Origin: Helopsaltes ochotensis
Taxonomy: Eukaryota > Chordata > Aves > Passeriformes > Locustellidae
Direction of reading: 5' to 3'
Length of the DNA stretch: 64,000 nucleotides
Assembly: GCA_013400155.1 (NCBI GenBank)
Contig: VXBM01000216.1
Location: 373,297 to 437,296 of the forward strand
This document shows, one piece after another, positions 1 through 13,290 of the stretch. Under the pieces are notes generated by a model. That model saw only the letters and a program-made list of their open reading frames with translations, made no database searches and had not been told where the DNA came from. Position 1 is the first letter of the stretch; every line of letters starts with the position of its first letter. A program made the position numbers and the translations under genes.

Positions 1-2118
1 AAAGGCCAGGGCTGGGTTCAATTAGATCAGCGATGCTATTAAATTAACAACAGCACTAAGCTATGGCTGGCAGTTCTTGATTAATCCTCCTGCAGCCAGG
101 GTCTTTTTCGTTCATATAGGAAATTAAGGGCCAGGGAACAAGGATGAATTAGCCAAGGCTGCCAACCAAAAATTTGGTCTCTGAGCTTCATTAAACTTCT
201 AAACAACAACAGTTCCTCAATAGGATTTTCAACAGATATCCCTGAGAACCCTTTTATCGTGAGGCTGCACATTAGATGCACAGGATGAGATTGACTTGCA
301 GCATGCCTACAGCCGAGGTCACCCCCTCAAGCATCACACACTCACTTTGCAGCTCCACACCCGGATTAAGCTACCCTGCCCAAACCCAGAACACAAGCAG
401 CCTGACATCAGCCTGAAGCCCATTAAGCCAGCACAGGAGACGACCTGTCTCAAGTGAAACATGCCAGACCTGAGGGCCTGTGCAGAACACAGCTCTGCTC
501 TTCTGTCTCCATCCTGCCTCCTCCACTCTTCCCCCTGTTTTGTTCCCGTAACTTTCCCCTTTGTGAACCAAGGGAGAGATTTCCAGGAAGAGCTACAGTA
601 CACAAAGCTCATTACCCATCTTCCCAAACCAGCCACTTTAAAGGGCACCCAGGTTAACTAAACTAAACCAGAGGTCTTTCTGCGAGCCTTTTCCCAGTGT
701 CTCACGCTGCACCTTATGCAACGCGCTGTGCATCACTGCACGCGTTTAATTACAGCGCAGCAGCTTTGATTGCCGTGTCACATCATCAGAGCGGCCGACT
801 GCTCTGCTCGCGTCCGAACTGTCTTTTACGCAGATCTGAGTAACAGGGGAGCCTTTGGGCAACGGCCTTTGATTGTTTACATGGTTCCCATAAACAGGAT
901 ATCACCAATTTGTAAATATCCTGTCAGAAGCCCCTCAGCTGCACTTAACCAGTTTGATACATGCCCGTCTGCAGCAAGTCTGTCTCTCCTACGGCTTCAC
1001 TGGTAATGTTTCACAACCCTTACTGACCACACGTTGCCTCTCATGGTACGTACCAAGACTTCTACTTCATGGCTCCTGTGAATTGTTTGTAGAGTTGGTG
1101 CATTTGGAGAGCATTTGCTGGGTAATTTTAAATCAAAGAAATGATACATTACTGTTGGCATTATCTCCCAGAGGCCTATGCTGCGTAGTTCTCACTCAGG
1201 TAGAGAAGGCAAGGGAGTTACACTGATATGAATGCTTGTTGCTACATCTTACCTAGAGGCAGGGGTTTTTTCTCTTTCATATAAGCAATCCATTCCAGCT
1301 GAATGAAGACAGTGCCCCAATGGAGAAAAATCTAAATTTTCTTGTGAGTTTCTCCAGTGTTACAAAGTACGGTTTTCTGATGGTCAATAATTAGATACCT
1401 GTCTGTAATCAGCAAATTTTCTGCAGTAAATATAAAGACACTTTTCAAAAAGAAGTCATAACACCAAACTCTTACGTTTTGGCAGTGCATCTCAGGACAG
1501 AACCTCCTAGCAGAGCTAGAGAGAAGCTCAAAGCTCCCTGTCAGCTAAACTTTATTAAAAGCAAGGTACACCTATCCTGGTTGGCTCATATTTGACTAAC
1601 TGGGTAGCCAGCTCTGAGGATGGAGGAATTGCTTTTATGCAGAGGGAAGCTCCAGCTTGGAAACAAACAGAAGACCAACAGTAAGAACTGTTGATGTAGA
1701 AGTAGAGGCACCGAGTTGAGTCACTGCTCATTCACATGTGAACAACCCACTACTGGCAGCGTGGTGATGCCAAGTAGTCTGACAGGACAACCTTAGCTCC
1801 AAAAACAAGTGCCTTGAAGAACTGTAACTCCAGGCTACAATCACGGTAGCATCAGGTCAAGATGCCGGCAAAGCATTCAGCTACTTCCCCCGGACTTTGA
1901 CTAAAAGGGCAAGACTCATATGCTATGTCACAAGCAAGAAAAAAACTAGAACAACTCATTTCAGTCTGATTCCCAGCACAATCTCGATGGTCTTCCCAAA
2001 ACCTTCATAGACAGGACACCATTTCTCCTCTCCTCCAGTGAGTGGCTCAGACTGCTCTGGTGTCATCCCTACACTCGCCTGGAAATGTCAGGCCTGTGTT
2101 ACACCCCTCTAACCCATC
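1..2118. other. Non-coding flank, no gene seen
   Basis: No open frame here has a recognisable domain, and none joins to a neighbour through plausible splice sites. This is the far downstream flank of EPGN. I looked on the minus strand for the EGF-domain exons of EREG or AREG, the usual next genes, and saw none. Confidence 0.6.
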
Positions 2119-2731
2119 ATTAGCTGTGGGGGCCCGGGGGCCCGCCACCAGGGTAGTTATGCCTCAAGCCTGGGGGGACCGATGCAAATGGGGAGAAACA
2201 CCACTCTAGGCTATGGCAAGAAAAGCCTCCCTCCCGTGGGCCTTTGCAGCCACATGATAATATCTTTTAAGTTCTGTCACATTATTGGTTAGTTAGTTGA
2301 TGCCACTCCTGTGCAGCCCCCATCTACTCTTTCCAGAATGTTCTTCCCTCCCTTAACCCCCATTGGCCTAATTTTTCTGCAATGCACCACCCCTGTTATC
2401 CTATTAGTTCCTCCGCTTCCTAGCCATTCCCCTGCACCACTTCCCTTTATCCCTATTGGCCCTTGACCCTCAGACCCGCCCCTTTTGTCTCGTTCATAAC
2501 CCTGTGCCCTCAGCCCAATCCTGTTCTTGTCCCTGAACCTATTCGAAGCTACTCTCCTCCCTGAACCCCTGCACTGTTCCCTGTTTGTGTTCCTGAATAA
2601 ACAGTTTTCGGATATCCATGTGAGGACCCGTTGTCCCCTTTGCTTTATGGTCAGCAACATTACAGCAATATGCTCCGGGCTCAGAGACACGGGTGGCTCT
2701 CTAGGACCGTGCACATGCAGTAGCAATTAGC
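2119..2731 (+). mobile_element. Solo LTR of an endogenous retrovirus with 6-bp target-site duplication
   Basis: A 601-bp block at 2125-2725 begins TGTGGGG and ends AGTAGCA (the TG...CA ends of retroviral LTRs). It is flanked on both sides by the same 6 bases, ATTAGC (2119-2124 and 2726-2731), which is an exact target-site duplication. A polyadenylation signal AATAAA lies at 2596-2601, about 125 bases before the end, which sets the LTR on the plus strand. No primer-binding site, gag, pol or env follows, so this is a solo LTR left after recombination between two LTRs. Six-base duplications are usual for alpharetrovirus/ERVK-like (class II) elements of birds. Class assignment is inferred from that alone. 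Open frames of up to 145 codons inside it are incidental. Confidence 0.85.
2596..2601 (+). promoter_or_regulatory. Polyadenylation signal within the solo LTR
   Basis: AATAAA followed by a GT-rich stretch, in the position expected of the R/U5 region. It marks the sense orientation of the LTR. Confidence 0.6.
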
Positions 2732-5700
2732 ACCACCAGAACAGCGACAGCCACACCTGCAATAGGTGTTTGCTGTAAAGGAAATCGTCAGGTACTTGTT
2801 TAATTTAATGCAATGGGGGAGAGGCAGCAGTGTGAAGTCCTGACCCTACTTGTTCTAAGGTAGATCACTGCATACTGCACTATGAACTCAGCTGGGATCC
2901 AGATTGCTTTGTAGATAGAGCAGGAGGAAACTGTAACTTACACTCACTACAACTGTACCTACAGCCAAGGAACGAGATAACTGAATGCCCTTGGGGAGAT
3001 ATGAGAGGCATTTGAAACATAAAAATTGCTTACCTTTCCCTTACCAGGTAAGCAGATAAACACAAATGTCTCTGTTCAATAGTGCCTGAAAGTCTGATGC
3101 AGGCCCTCAAAAGCAAAGAGAATGAAGGCTTAGAGTAAACCACGGCGCAAGGATGTGCATCCCCAGTGACAGAACATTCCCCATCATCTCCAAAATAAGC
3201 AGTTCCAGGGAACTGCACGAGTTAGCAGAGATTGTGGGCCCAGTGAGCGTGGGAGAGCAGAGGCTGGTGCTTCTGTGCAGGACATGGAGCCTGCGTGTTT
3301 CACACGGGCATTCCCAGCCTTCCCAGGCGCTGCACTGTGTTCAGACTTTCAGTCATGTGGCTGCTGGGACACACACAGCTTACCGCATGCTAAGGGAGGG
3401 TGGGAGCAATTTGCTTTACTGCTCCTGCCAAAAGCCTCTATTACTATATGTTATGAAAGCTCTGAAGAGGAAAAAAAGTCTTAAAACCATTTCCTCAAAA
3501 TTAGCAGCACCTGAAACTCCCCTCAGTTGTTTATGAATGGCAGGGCTGAAGGAGGCAAAAAGCAAAAGCAGAGGCAGAGAAGGCTCCACTTTCTCTGCAG
3601 CATGACAGACCAAGGGAGTCTTCGGGTAATTTCAGCTGGATAATTTCAGCTGGCTGCTGAAACGCTGCCCATTTCCCCCAGAGTTCACGCTGGGAGCAAG
3701 ACTGCTGTTCCATCTACAGATGCAAAGTGTTACGTATGGACTAAGTGTTGGTTTACCATACCCCAGCACCTCTGAACTACCTTCAAAGTCTGTAACACTT
3801 TCATCCCTGTGGCATCCTTGTAGCTATTTGGATATTTGTCTGATGGCAGCAGGGAGGCAAGCACAGGGTCTGCAACTTGCTAATTGCTAATTTCAGAGTC
3901 AGGGACTCCTACCTTTGTCCCTGTGCTCCACTTCTGCTCTTCTCACGGATCACTTCCTCTGTGGACGCTGAGCCAGAGCAGCACTGCTGCGTCCCAGTCT
4001 CCTGTTCCTGCTGCTGCAGTCCTGATCCCTACTGATCCCTACTGCAGGAGAAGGGAAATTTAAACGTGACCACAGAGAGAGCTTTAGGAGTGGAAAACCG
4101 TCAGGTCATTGTATTCCCATGCCATGACCACTCTGTCCCTTGGGCCTGCTTCCCCTGGGACATGTCAGACCCTGTGCATGGCGGGCTCAGCCCAACAATC
4201 CGTGCTATTCCCTTTGCTGCTTGCTCACCCTTAGCACAGGCTAAATAAACGTTTAGCTCCTGGCAGCTTGTTGCTTTACATAAGAGACAGGAGCCATGTT
4301 CAGGCTCAAGCCTCTGAACTAACAGGCCACCTGGAGCAGATAAAGCTGCTTTTGTACCATCTCACACTTTGTGATACGTGGAAACCTCCTCTCGGACTTC
4401 TTTGGCAGTGACTTGCATTAAATCATATGGAACTGTAATTTTGTCTTATTTACCTTAATTGTAATTTCTATCAATTATCATTTTTGCATTCTGCACAGGA
4501 CCATAGACCCTGAGGGAATTTATGTGTGGAAAGAACTGGACTAAATCTCTGGTGCAGAACAAGAAGATGCTGCAGGCCCTGATCTGCACCTTTTGCATAC
4601 AGACATGCCCCTGTGCCAGGGCAGAGCCCCCCACTCCAAACCCTCCACGGGCTGCAGGAGGGACACGGGGGGTCCAATTCCACCCCCTCATTGGTGGGGT
4701 TTGGATTTCCCCAAGTTCCTTGAAGGATAATGGAACGTTTTCTGCAGGGCTTTCTCTAAATGTACTGATCAGCATGAACCCAAGCTCTGGGTCAACAAAG
4801 ATTATTTTTATGAGAAATAAAGACAAACTTGATGTTCAACATTACCTAACCACCTGATAGCTAGGGCAGAGCCAGAGCTCTTCATCAGCACAAGGTATGG
4901 TATGCACATTAAAGTCAGAGGTTTTTTATCAGACACACACAGGGCACCTCTGTCAATATTTGACCATGTTTTTCCATGTCACCTGAACACTGATCACCAA
5001 AAATATCATTTGGCATAATAGGAATTCGGCACACAGTTGAAGTGCTGAAGGAAAGATGTGCAAATAATGAAGTGATGCACAGTCTTAAACAAATGTATTC
5101 CAGTGTTTGGAAGATGAAGGGAATTCATCTCCCATCTGTGACATGTTTTCTTTCAATGCACATACACAGAACTGTTTGTACTGAGGGAGAGCAGCAGTCT
5201 CACTTGAATTCACTGAAATTATGGACAATGCACAGTCCCTAGGAACCTTGTGGCAGCCCAGAACTTCAACAGGCTTTACCCAAATTGTTCCTATACACAC
5301 ACATACACACACTGGGCCTGAGTGCCCCTGAGTTTCCTCCTCCACCCAGGGATTTTAACCTTCAAGTAGCATTCAAAGCACACTTACATCTCTTGAGTTG
5401 CTGTCACTGAGTGTCATGTTGGCTTGTATCTCTCACCTTGCTCTTCTTATGTGTCATGGTACTTCTCACTCAAGAAACCACCACAAACAAATAGGAATTT
5501 TTAAGAATCCCACAGCACTCAAAAGCCATAAACGCTTAAATACCCACGGACTGAAGGCAGTGCAAGTAGCTTGGGTCTGCACCCACTGAAGACAACAAAT
5601 GCTTTATTACAGCCTGCAGTAGGGCTTGGAGTTAGGCCAGAGCTGATTGGGAAAATCACAGAGCCCTACTTTATGATTAATTGTCTTGAAAAGCCTTCAG

Positions 5701-8700
5701 TGGAGGCATTTCACTATCCTTAATGATTTAAAAAGCAATCAAACTAACCCTTACTTGGAATCATCTTCAACACCCTTTTAAAGTCCTTTCAGGCTGCAGT
5801 TTCAATGTGCCACCTGAATTACACAAGGGCATCTGTTCCTGGTGGGGAGACACCTCTTTTGGGTAGGCCAGGAAGGATGGGGCTGAAAGGAACTCCGCTG
5901 GGCCAGAAGGAAAAGGTCAGGGAGGAATGCAAGGGGATACGCAACTGGGTAAGACCACCCCCAAATTCCTCGCTGTCGTGCTGAGGTCACGGACATTTCT
6001 GTGCAGGTCTTGGAGCGGTGTGTGTTGGTGTAAGGTTGTGCCCTTCCCCTGCGTCACTCTCCATTCTTTAGGAACAATCAGGAAGAAAGTCCTAGTGTTT
6101 CTTGGCTCCTGCATACACTTTTCACGCACAGGGGAGCACCTAGCCCATAGAGAACATTTTTTTCCTGCTGTAATCTTGATGGAAAACGTCGTTAGTGATG
6201 GAGAAAGGAATTCAGGAGATGCTGAGAAGTGCCTGAGGGAGAACTTTCATATCTATTTGCACAAGAGACATGCCACCAAAGAAGCCAGGAGACGCATTAA
6301 CAAGGCAAGGGGAAAGGGCAAGAGAATTTCCTCTCTTTCAGCTCCTTGGGAGCCCTGCCTGTGTTTCAGGCCATCGGTTTGCTCTGGCACACCCAGACAG
6401 CCTGAAAGGGCACTGCTTTGACAGTAGCAGCCGGCGCTGCAGGAGTCATCCCTCCTGAGACACAAGGCAGATTAAGCTACCGAAGTACCATGTCAGAACT
6501 ACAAAGACTTACACTCAAAAACTCAGCACCTGAGATGCTGAGTTTCCAAAAATCACAAACACAGACAAGGCCACTGGGAGGCCCTCCTTGAGTTTCCCTT
6601 CCTGAAGAGCACCCCTCCAAGAAACACCCATGAACATGCAATGCCATAGCCTTGAAAAGAGGGGGAAAGGACAAAATTCTCAGCCACATCTTGCGTGTTC
6701 TAGTAAGGCCTGTAACTCAAAGTCCCCTTCCCACCCCGTGTCAATGACTCATCCCGCCCAAGGATGCACTCAAGGGAAGTGCTCGGGCCTTCCTTGTGGT
6801 GAAGCTGCCACAGCTCCCTGCGAGGCGCAGCTGTTGCCCCACAGCCTTTGAGTTCGGCGTTGGCATCTATTACGGCAGCTCCCTGGAACAGTGCTCACGG
6901 CCAAATCCGCTGCCGCGCTCAGACGGCTGGCAGAAGTCAATAAAATGCCGTTCCTCGTGGGATTTGCCATAACAATGGGACACAAACAGAGTGTTTAGCC
7001 TTACGTACTGAAATGATGTCAAACAAATTAGCTTTGCCCGAGTTACTCAGACATCCTTGCAAAGCTCAGCCCTGTCCTCTCGTGTCTCAAGCCTGGCTGT
7101 GCTGTTTGCCAGAGGGAGCTGTGGAGAGGCCTCTGCACAACACCCTGGACAAGGAGGAGAAAGAAAGGGTTCTTGCATTCCCTGTGTCCCCCAAACAAAA
7201 CCACCTGAATAACAGTTTTTTAAAAAGACAAAGAGCATAACAGATTTGGAGTGACAGGGCCCATGCTCTGGCACTCCTATAACCGGATCATGATGTTCCC
7301 CTTGGCTTGGAAGCTGAAGGCAGATGAACTGGCACACAGCAACAGTTGTCCAAAAACTGGGCTTCCAGGAGAAATTCAGGCCACTCAGCTCTGGGCTCAC
7401 AGACATACCCTGCCTAGGAAGCTGTCCCACAATGGGCGCCTCAGGCTGGCTCTCCCAACAGCCTGGCTCCCATCAGCCAAGGGCAATGCTGCCATGCCAC
7501 ATTTTGGTCACTCCTGGCCAGGAAACACACCTGGCATTTGAATATCAGGTATTCAAAATGCAGTAAACTGTATTTTTGCATATTAAAGGACAAAATGCCT
7601 TCAGAAAGAAATGTCACTAGGGAATTTATACAAGGAAACTTCCTTGCCAGAATTCACCAGATAAATCCAACAAGAAGTTTTGATTAAAAATTAGCATTTA
7701 AGTGACTCAGTCTTAGACATGGAATCAAAACTTCACCTTTGGATACCTTTAACCTTTTTACTAATTAGAAAACTGAGCCCAGAGCTAAGGCAGGTGACAT
7801 TCACAGATGGCCCTAATTCCACAACGGAGCAAAACCCCCAAATCATCAAATGGAAAACTCCCCCAGAATGGCTATGCAAGACATGCCTCGACAACCAAGT
7901 TCAGTTCATCCTGAACTGCTCCAGAGAATAAGCATTTAAAGCAGTTTTAACCCTAATTTGTCTGTGAAACTATGTCTCATAGGCTATTTTTATGTTTACA
8001 GTTATGAAAAATGGAATTAGAATTTTAATTTGACTCGAGCAACCTCTCATTTAGAGGTTTTCTTGCCCACAGGCCATGGGCTTCATACCAAGTCAAACCC
8101 TGCTCTCAACCAAAACCAGCCTGTGCCCTAGCTCCCAACCCCGGCGGCCGCACAGAGTGAGCTCTTCCCACCTGTGCAGCCAAGAGCCAAAAGGGCCCGG
8201 AGTACCAATGCTCCCAGACCAGCCCAGTGAACAGTTCCCTCTCGTGCATACCTCCTCCAGCTCACCCAGGTCTGCTGCTCACACAACCTGCTCTCGCTTC
8301 CACTCAGTTCAGCGAGAGTAGGAGCAGCCCCAAGTCTAGTCATAGCACAAGATTTTATTGCTGTCATGATAATTAATGACTGCTTACACTGAGATTTTAA
8401 TGAGTAGCTGCACTTTTTTGTTTGTTTGTTTCTTAACTGGGTCATAAAGGAGGAGTCCCAAGTGGTTTCCTGGATTTGCAGTACAATAGGGACCTCTACA
8501 GGCGTTTCCCTGTTCTGAGCAAGCCACACCAGAACTCTGTGACACACAGGTCGTGGGACAGCCAGCACTGGGTTCTGTGTCAGCATTCACTGAAATCAGC
8601 AGGGCTATCAGGACCCTGACTATGACAAGGCTGGAGCTGACTGAATCCAGCCTTCAGATTATTTATCTGCATCGTGCAAATTGTCTGGTTTCAAACACAT

Positions 8701-11700
8701 TTTGCTAGGATACTTTTCAGAATAGCTCTAAAAGTTAAAACACAAACAGAAAATCTGCACTCATATCACACGAGAGAGAACTGAAATGAATATTCAAAAA
8801 GAAACCCTTGCTGTTTGTCACTGAACTTGCATTTCACCAAATCTGACCCATCTTTCCCCTCTCTCAACACTTATTGTGTTACTGATCTACCTAAGCACCA
8901 TTTCTTAAAAGAGCTCACAGATTATCTACTTTTTAAAAAGGTTCGAAGTTTGATGTCTCTCCACCATGTGACTTTAATCCCTCTTTGTTTTAGTTTTCCA
9001 CAGAACATCATTCTTAAATCCTTGCTTCCTAGGGATGGTCAAAAGGCAATCCATTAAGAACTGCAACCTTCAGGGGTGACAGGAGATATTCTGAGCTTAA
9101 TTATGAAATCAATTACATTGCCAAATTAGCCTTCTCCTTGTGAGATGCTATGCCACATACAGTGTATTTCATGGACCAGAAATGAAACAAAACAGATAAC
9201 AGGTGTAAAGAACTACAAAGCTCTAAAATTTTGCCAACAGGAGTATGATTTTTTGGGTTTGATTTTTGGTTTGGGGTTTTTTTTTTGAGGGGGTGGGAGA
9301 GTTGGGGTGGGTTTTTGGGAGGCGTTTTCTGATGATTTCTTTTTTTGCAGGAGGTTGAGAGTCTCTAGGAAGTAACCAGTTTCACAGCTAGTTCTTAGTA
9401 CACACACACAAGGCAGGACTGCACTGCTGCAGCAGCACAGATCAGATTTGTACTTTTAGTGTAAGTGGGATGGAGAAGAAACCCTGCTGTGTCATTATCC
9501 AAATATACTGTGGGTTACTACGAGTAAGAGAAAATCTCCAAGGAAAAGCTTTCTCCCACCTGCTTGCCAGACACCAGTGGGCCCTGGCTGGCAGGCAGAA
9601 CAGGGACACTGCGCTCTCAGAGCATCAATCCAGCTCCTTACATTTCTCTCCGAAACCAAAGGTAATGTCTTTGTCTTTAAAGTCATCTTTTTCCCAGGCT
9701 TGCATCTCACTGCTTGAAACAGACCTTGCTGGGATCAGGGAAACTGCAGGCCACCCACGCACCTGAGCAGAAAACGGGAATTGAATTGGGGGATGATGTT
9801 CCAGTGGCAGCCCAGCACACCTGCACAGATGCCAGTGAAGCAGGTTGAGGGCTGGGTGGCTTAAGGGCAACTCAGCTTGAGAGATGTGCTGCAGGAAAAG
9901 CCAGCGTGGTTCCACCAGCCTGGATCATTCAAGGGGCAAGTGCTCTGTCCTTCAGAAAGGAAGATTCTGGTCTTTGATGTCTCTGCTGAGCTGCTGCCCC
10001 TCACAGCTGAGGCGGTCCTGCCTAAAAGTCACACAAATGCAGGGGCTCCTCTTGAAATGACAGTTTTTGGCACGTGCAGCTAGAATGGGAAGGAGAAGCT
10101 TATGACTTTCTCAATTATGCCACTACAGAAAGAATCTGAGCCTGATAAATGAGCTAGGAAAGATGATCCTGATCCTCTGACAGGCCAGTTCTGCAGGAAA
10201 TTCAGCACCGTAAGCAGCAACATACCATTCCAGGCTGGCAGCATCTGTCACTTATCAAGGCAAGGCTCAGCAGGGCTGACTCCATGAAGCGATCTGAGGC
10301 CATGCAGATTCCCTCGGCCAAACTGCACCGTGAGTCAGTCATGCAGCGATGCCTCACAGACAGCTGGGACCTGCTCTGAGGCTGTGCTTCTGCAGGATGG
10401 GCACACAGCACCCAGGTGGCGAGGAACCCAGTGCTGGAAGCTGTCACACCAGTCGGAAAAAGAAAACTAAAATAAAGGAAGCAAGCATCTTCTTTTCCTT
10501 CCTTCCTTCCTTCCTTCCCCCACTCCCTCCTGCCTTCCTGCCTTCATCTTTCCATTTTATTCTCATTCTACCCTGACATAAAGTCTCATTTTGCTTGGCA
10601 CAGGCTTATCTAGTGTTTCAGTCTCCAGTTTTTCTTCCACTAGCATAAAAATATCAGCAAACTCTCACTTCCAAAGCCACCTTGGGCCTGAAAGCCAACT
10701 AGAAAAACATACTTCACTATGTAGTTCTCCTGCTAAATTGTGGCCCTTAAGTACACCTTCCTTTTCACTTACGTGTAACCGAACATTGAAAAAATCAAGT
10801 CAGTGTATGTTGCTCTAGGTACAAAATGGCTCACTGCAATGAGTAAATACCACTGAAGAGGCACTTGCATATCCTGCAGGGGACCTGCTTGGCCTCTGGT
10901 ACACAAATGGTGTAACATTTGTGTTACACAGTAAGAGGACATGCAAACAAAATGCATCTCTCTCAAACAGTTTTCTTTGGGCAAGATGAATTCCAGTAGT
11001 TCCAATTCGTGCCCTTAGAACTTCTGTGACAAGTGCGTGCACCCTCTAAGCCAGTTGTGCAGGGTGTGCGTCTGCTCTGAGACACAGCCTCTGCAATGGA
11101 GAAGGGCTGGTCCTTGGGAAGTGAATCCAACACCAGCAGTGTGAGCACAGGAAGAGAACACACTGGGGAGAGGGAGATTCACTCACATGACAAAAACTCT
11201 AAGACTTTTCATCCTTTGGATATTCAGCTCTACAATTTTCTCCAGAGACCAATGAGAAAGGTCTGTTGCTGTGTTTTCCTAATACCATGCACATTTTCAA
11301 TGTGAGATGGGTGAAGAGGTTTTTTTGTTTGTGAGGATGTGCAGACTGTAATTGCCCTCTCACCACATAGGTGTGACAGAAAATGTTACAGCCCCTACCA
11401 AAAGCTGACTTGAAGACTGTGAAGAGCATAAATTATCTGGCAGTGGAACCTAAGAAAAGGTTAGAAAAATGGAAAGGAGCAAAAAGTGCAAAGATTTGAA
11501 GATTTGACTGGAGATGAAGATGACCAAAAGGCTGAGAGCTGGAAAATGCTGATGTCAATGTGCAGAGGGGAGGACTGGTGTCCATCCACGCGTCACCAGC
11601 AGTCCTTTTTGTGTGTGCATATGCTGCTTGCCCCCTCTGTTACACGGGATTCCAAGCAGTGTGTGATGTGCTGTTTTATTTACTGGTATCAGAGAGCCAA

Positions 11701-12256
11701 GATGGCTCAGCTACTGATCAGGATGCCCACATGAGAAGCCCCCTGAACTTCAGACCATTAAAGTGCCACACGTACCTGTACCCTTTCAAACCCCACCATT
11801 CATGCACATTTCAGCACTGTCACTGTAGTTCCACAAATACAGTTTTTTCAATAAACAACATGCATCCTTGTTGTGAAAATTAACTCACATAACAAAGAAA
11901 CCAAGCTTTCAGCAGGGCAACTGAATTTAGGAGGCAATATTACCCCACAAGATCTCAAAGTACCAACTGTCTTTCGCTGGTAGATGGCTGAGCACAGCAG
12001 ATGAGTCTACAATGTGCAACAGCTGAAATTAAAAATCTCTGAGAGCCATCTCTAGCCATCAGCACTGGCAAACACTCCAACTGTCAGTGAGAAGTCCCAG
12101 TTAGTGCCATAATCTTCGAAACCAATTTTCTTCCCTTTTCCTTGAACCAAATCCTTGTAACATCCCAGTTCTTTGTAGATAAGATGAATAGAACCAAACA
12201 TCCAATATGGAATCTATTAGTCCAGGGTGGAACTGAATCCCTAAAATAATTTCTTT
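2732..12256. other. Intergenic region downstream of EPGN
   Basis: About 9.5 kb without a supportable gene. Open frames are short, unrelated to known families as far as I can see, and mostly do not begin with ATG. It holds a TTCC microsatellite near 10.5 kb, a short CA-rich tract near 5.29 kb and a G/T-rich low-complexity stretch near 9.24-9.33 kb. The right end may include the EPGN 3' untranslated region, whose length is uncertain. Confidence 0.55.
10494..10519. repeat. TTCC microsatellite
   Basis: About six tandem copies of the tetramer TTCC, followed by a C/T-rich tail to about 10550. Confidence 0.85.
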
Positions 12257-12262
12257 TTTATT
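12257..12262 (-). promoter_or_regulatory. Possible EPGN polyadenylation signal
   Basis: TTTATT on the plus strand reads AATAAA on the minus strand, about 975 bases after the EPGN stop codon. It is the first canonical signal I noticed downstream, but its use is not shown by sequence alone. Confidence 0.35.
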
Positions 12263-13235
12263 TGAGTGGTCACATTGTGCCCATAATTTGCAAATGGAAT
12301 AGAGAAAGTCTGTTTCCTGGGAAAAGCTGTATTGAAGTTTCATAACGAAATTCCAGTTTCTCTAGCAATTCAAGTCTTGTGCAGAAATCAGGGTGCAGCA
12401 AGGCAATGTTCTACCTGAAATTCCATGGAACTGAGGAGCTGCTACAGGATGTTTGGGAAGAGGAGAGTTCTTTGTCACGAGCACACTCCATAATCCATTT
12501 TGAGAAAGGCGTCTGGTTGCTTTGCTTATGGAAACAATAAGAACATGCCATGCCCAGAGGTGTCATAGTCCAATTTTCCAGGAATTGCCTACTCTCTATA
12601 TTCTAATTGAAGGAAGGTTTTGAGAACCAGACATTTTCCTCAGTACAAAGCATTTTTTGTCCTTTATGGCACCAGAAGCCCATACTTGGCCCAGCACACC
12701 AAAGGTAACTGTTGGGTTGGGAGACAGCTGTTTATCCACACACACAGCCAGCAGACACCAAAATCAGAATCGAAATGGTTTGTGGTCAGTGCATAATGTC
12801 CAGAATAAAGCTCCACTGTGAGAGAGGTGCAGCTTATCCTCCAGAGGAGAAAAAATAAGAAAACAAAATCAAACAAAACCAAACAAAAGACACAAAAGAC
12901 CAAAGCAGAACACTGTACGAGCACTTGAAATGACTGAAAACAGGTAAAACCAACCAGTCCTCCCTGCAGCAAACACCGGGCACTGGACAGGGTCAAGAGG
13001 CCTGCCAGCATCCTCAGCTGCTTGGACCGGAACATGAGCCACCCTCACCCAAGAGAGGAAGTCTTTCTTCAACAACACACAGAGCCTGGCACGTCAGTCC
13101 TGCGGAGCTCCCTTCACGCACTTCTCTGCCGTTCCCTCGAATTCATCTCCTCAGCGAGGCCGGGGTACCTGTCCGATGGCGCGGGGGGCCTTCCTCCTTG
13201 GCAGGAAAACCGGTGAGCGTTCCAGCGCCACGGCT

Positions 13236-13290
13236 TCACAACGCCGTCTCGCCCATGCACACTTTGTAGGGTGATTTCAGTTTCCTGCAT
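13236..13290 (-). CDS. EPGN: EPGN exon 5 (cytoplasmic tail, stop)
   Basis: Acceptor CACTTTAG. It encodes CRKLKSPYKVCMGETAL and TGA. The KLKSPY-x-VC pattern matches the mammalian epigen tail, which confirms a very short exon. Confidence 0.9.

Noticed and set aside
2289..2726. 145-codon minus-strand open frame
   Set aside because: It lies wholly inside the solo LTR, antisense to it. LTRs of this kind do not code for protein.
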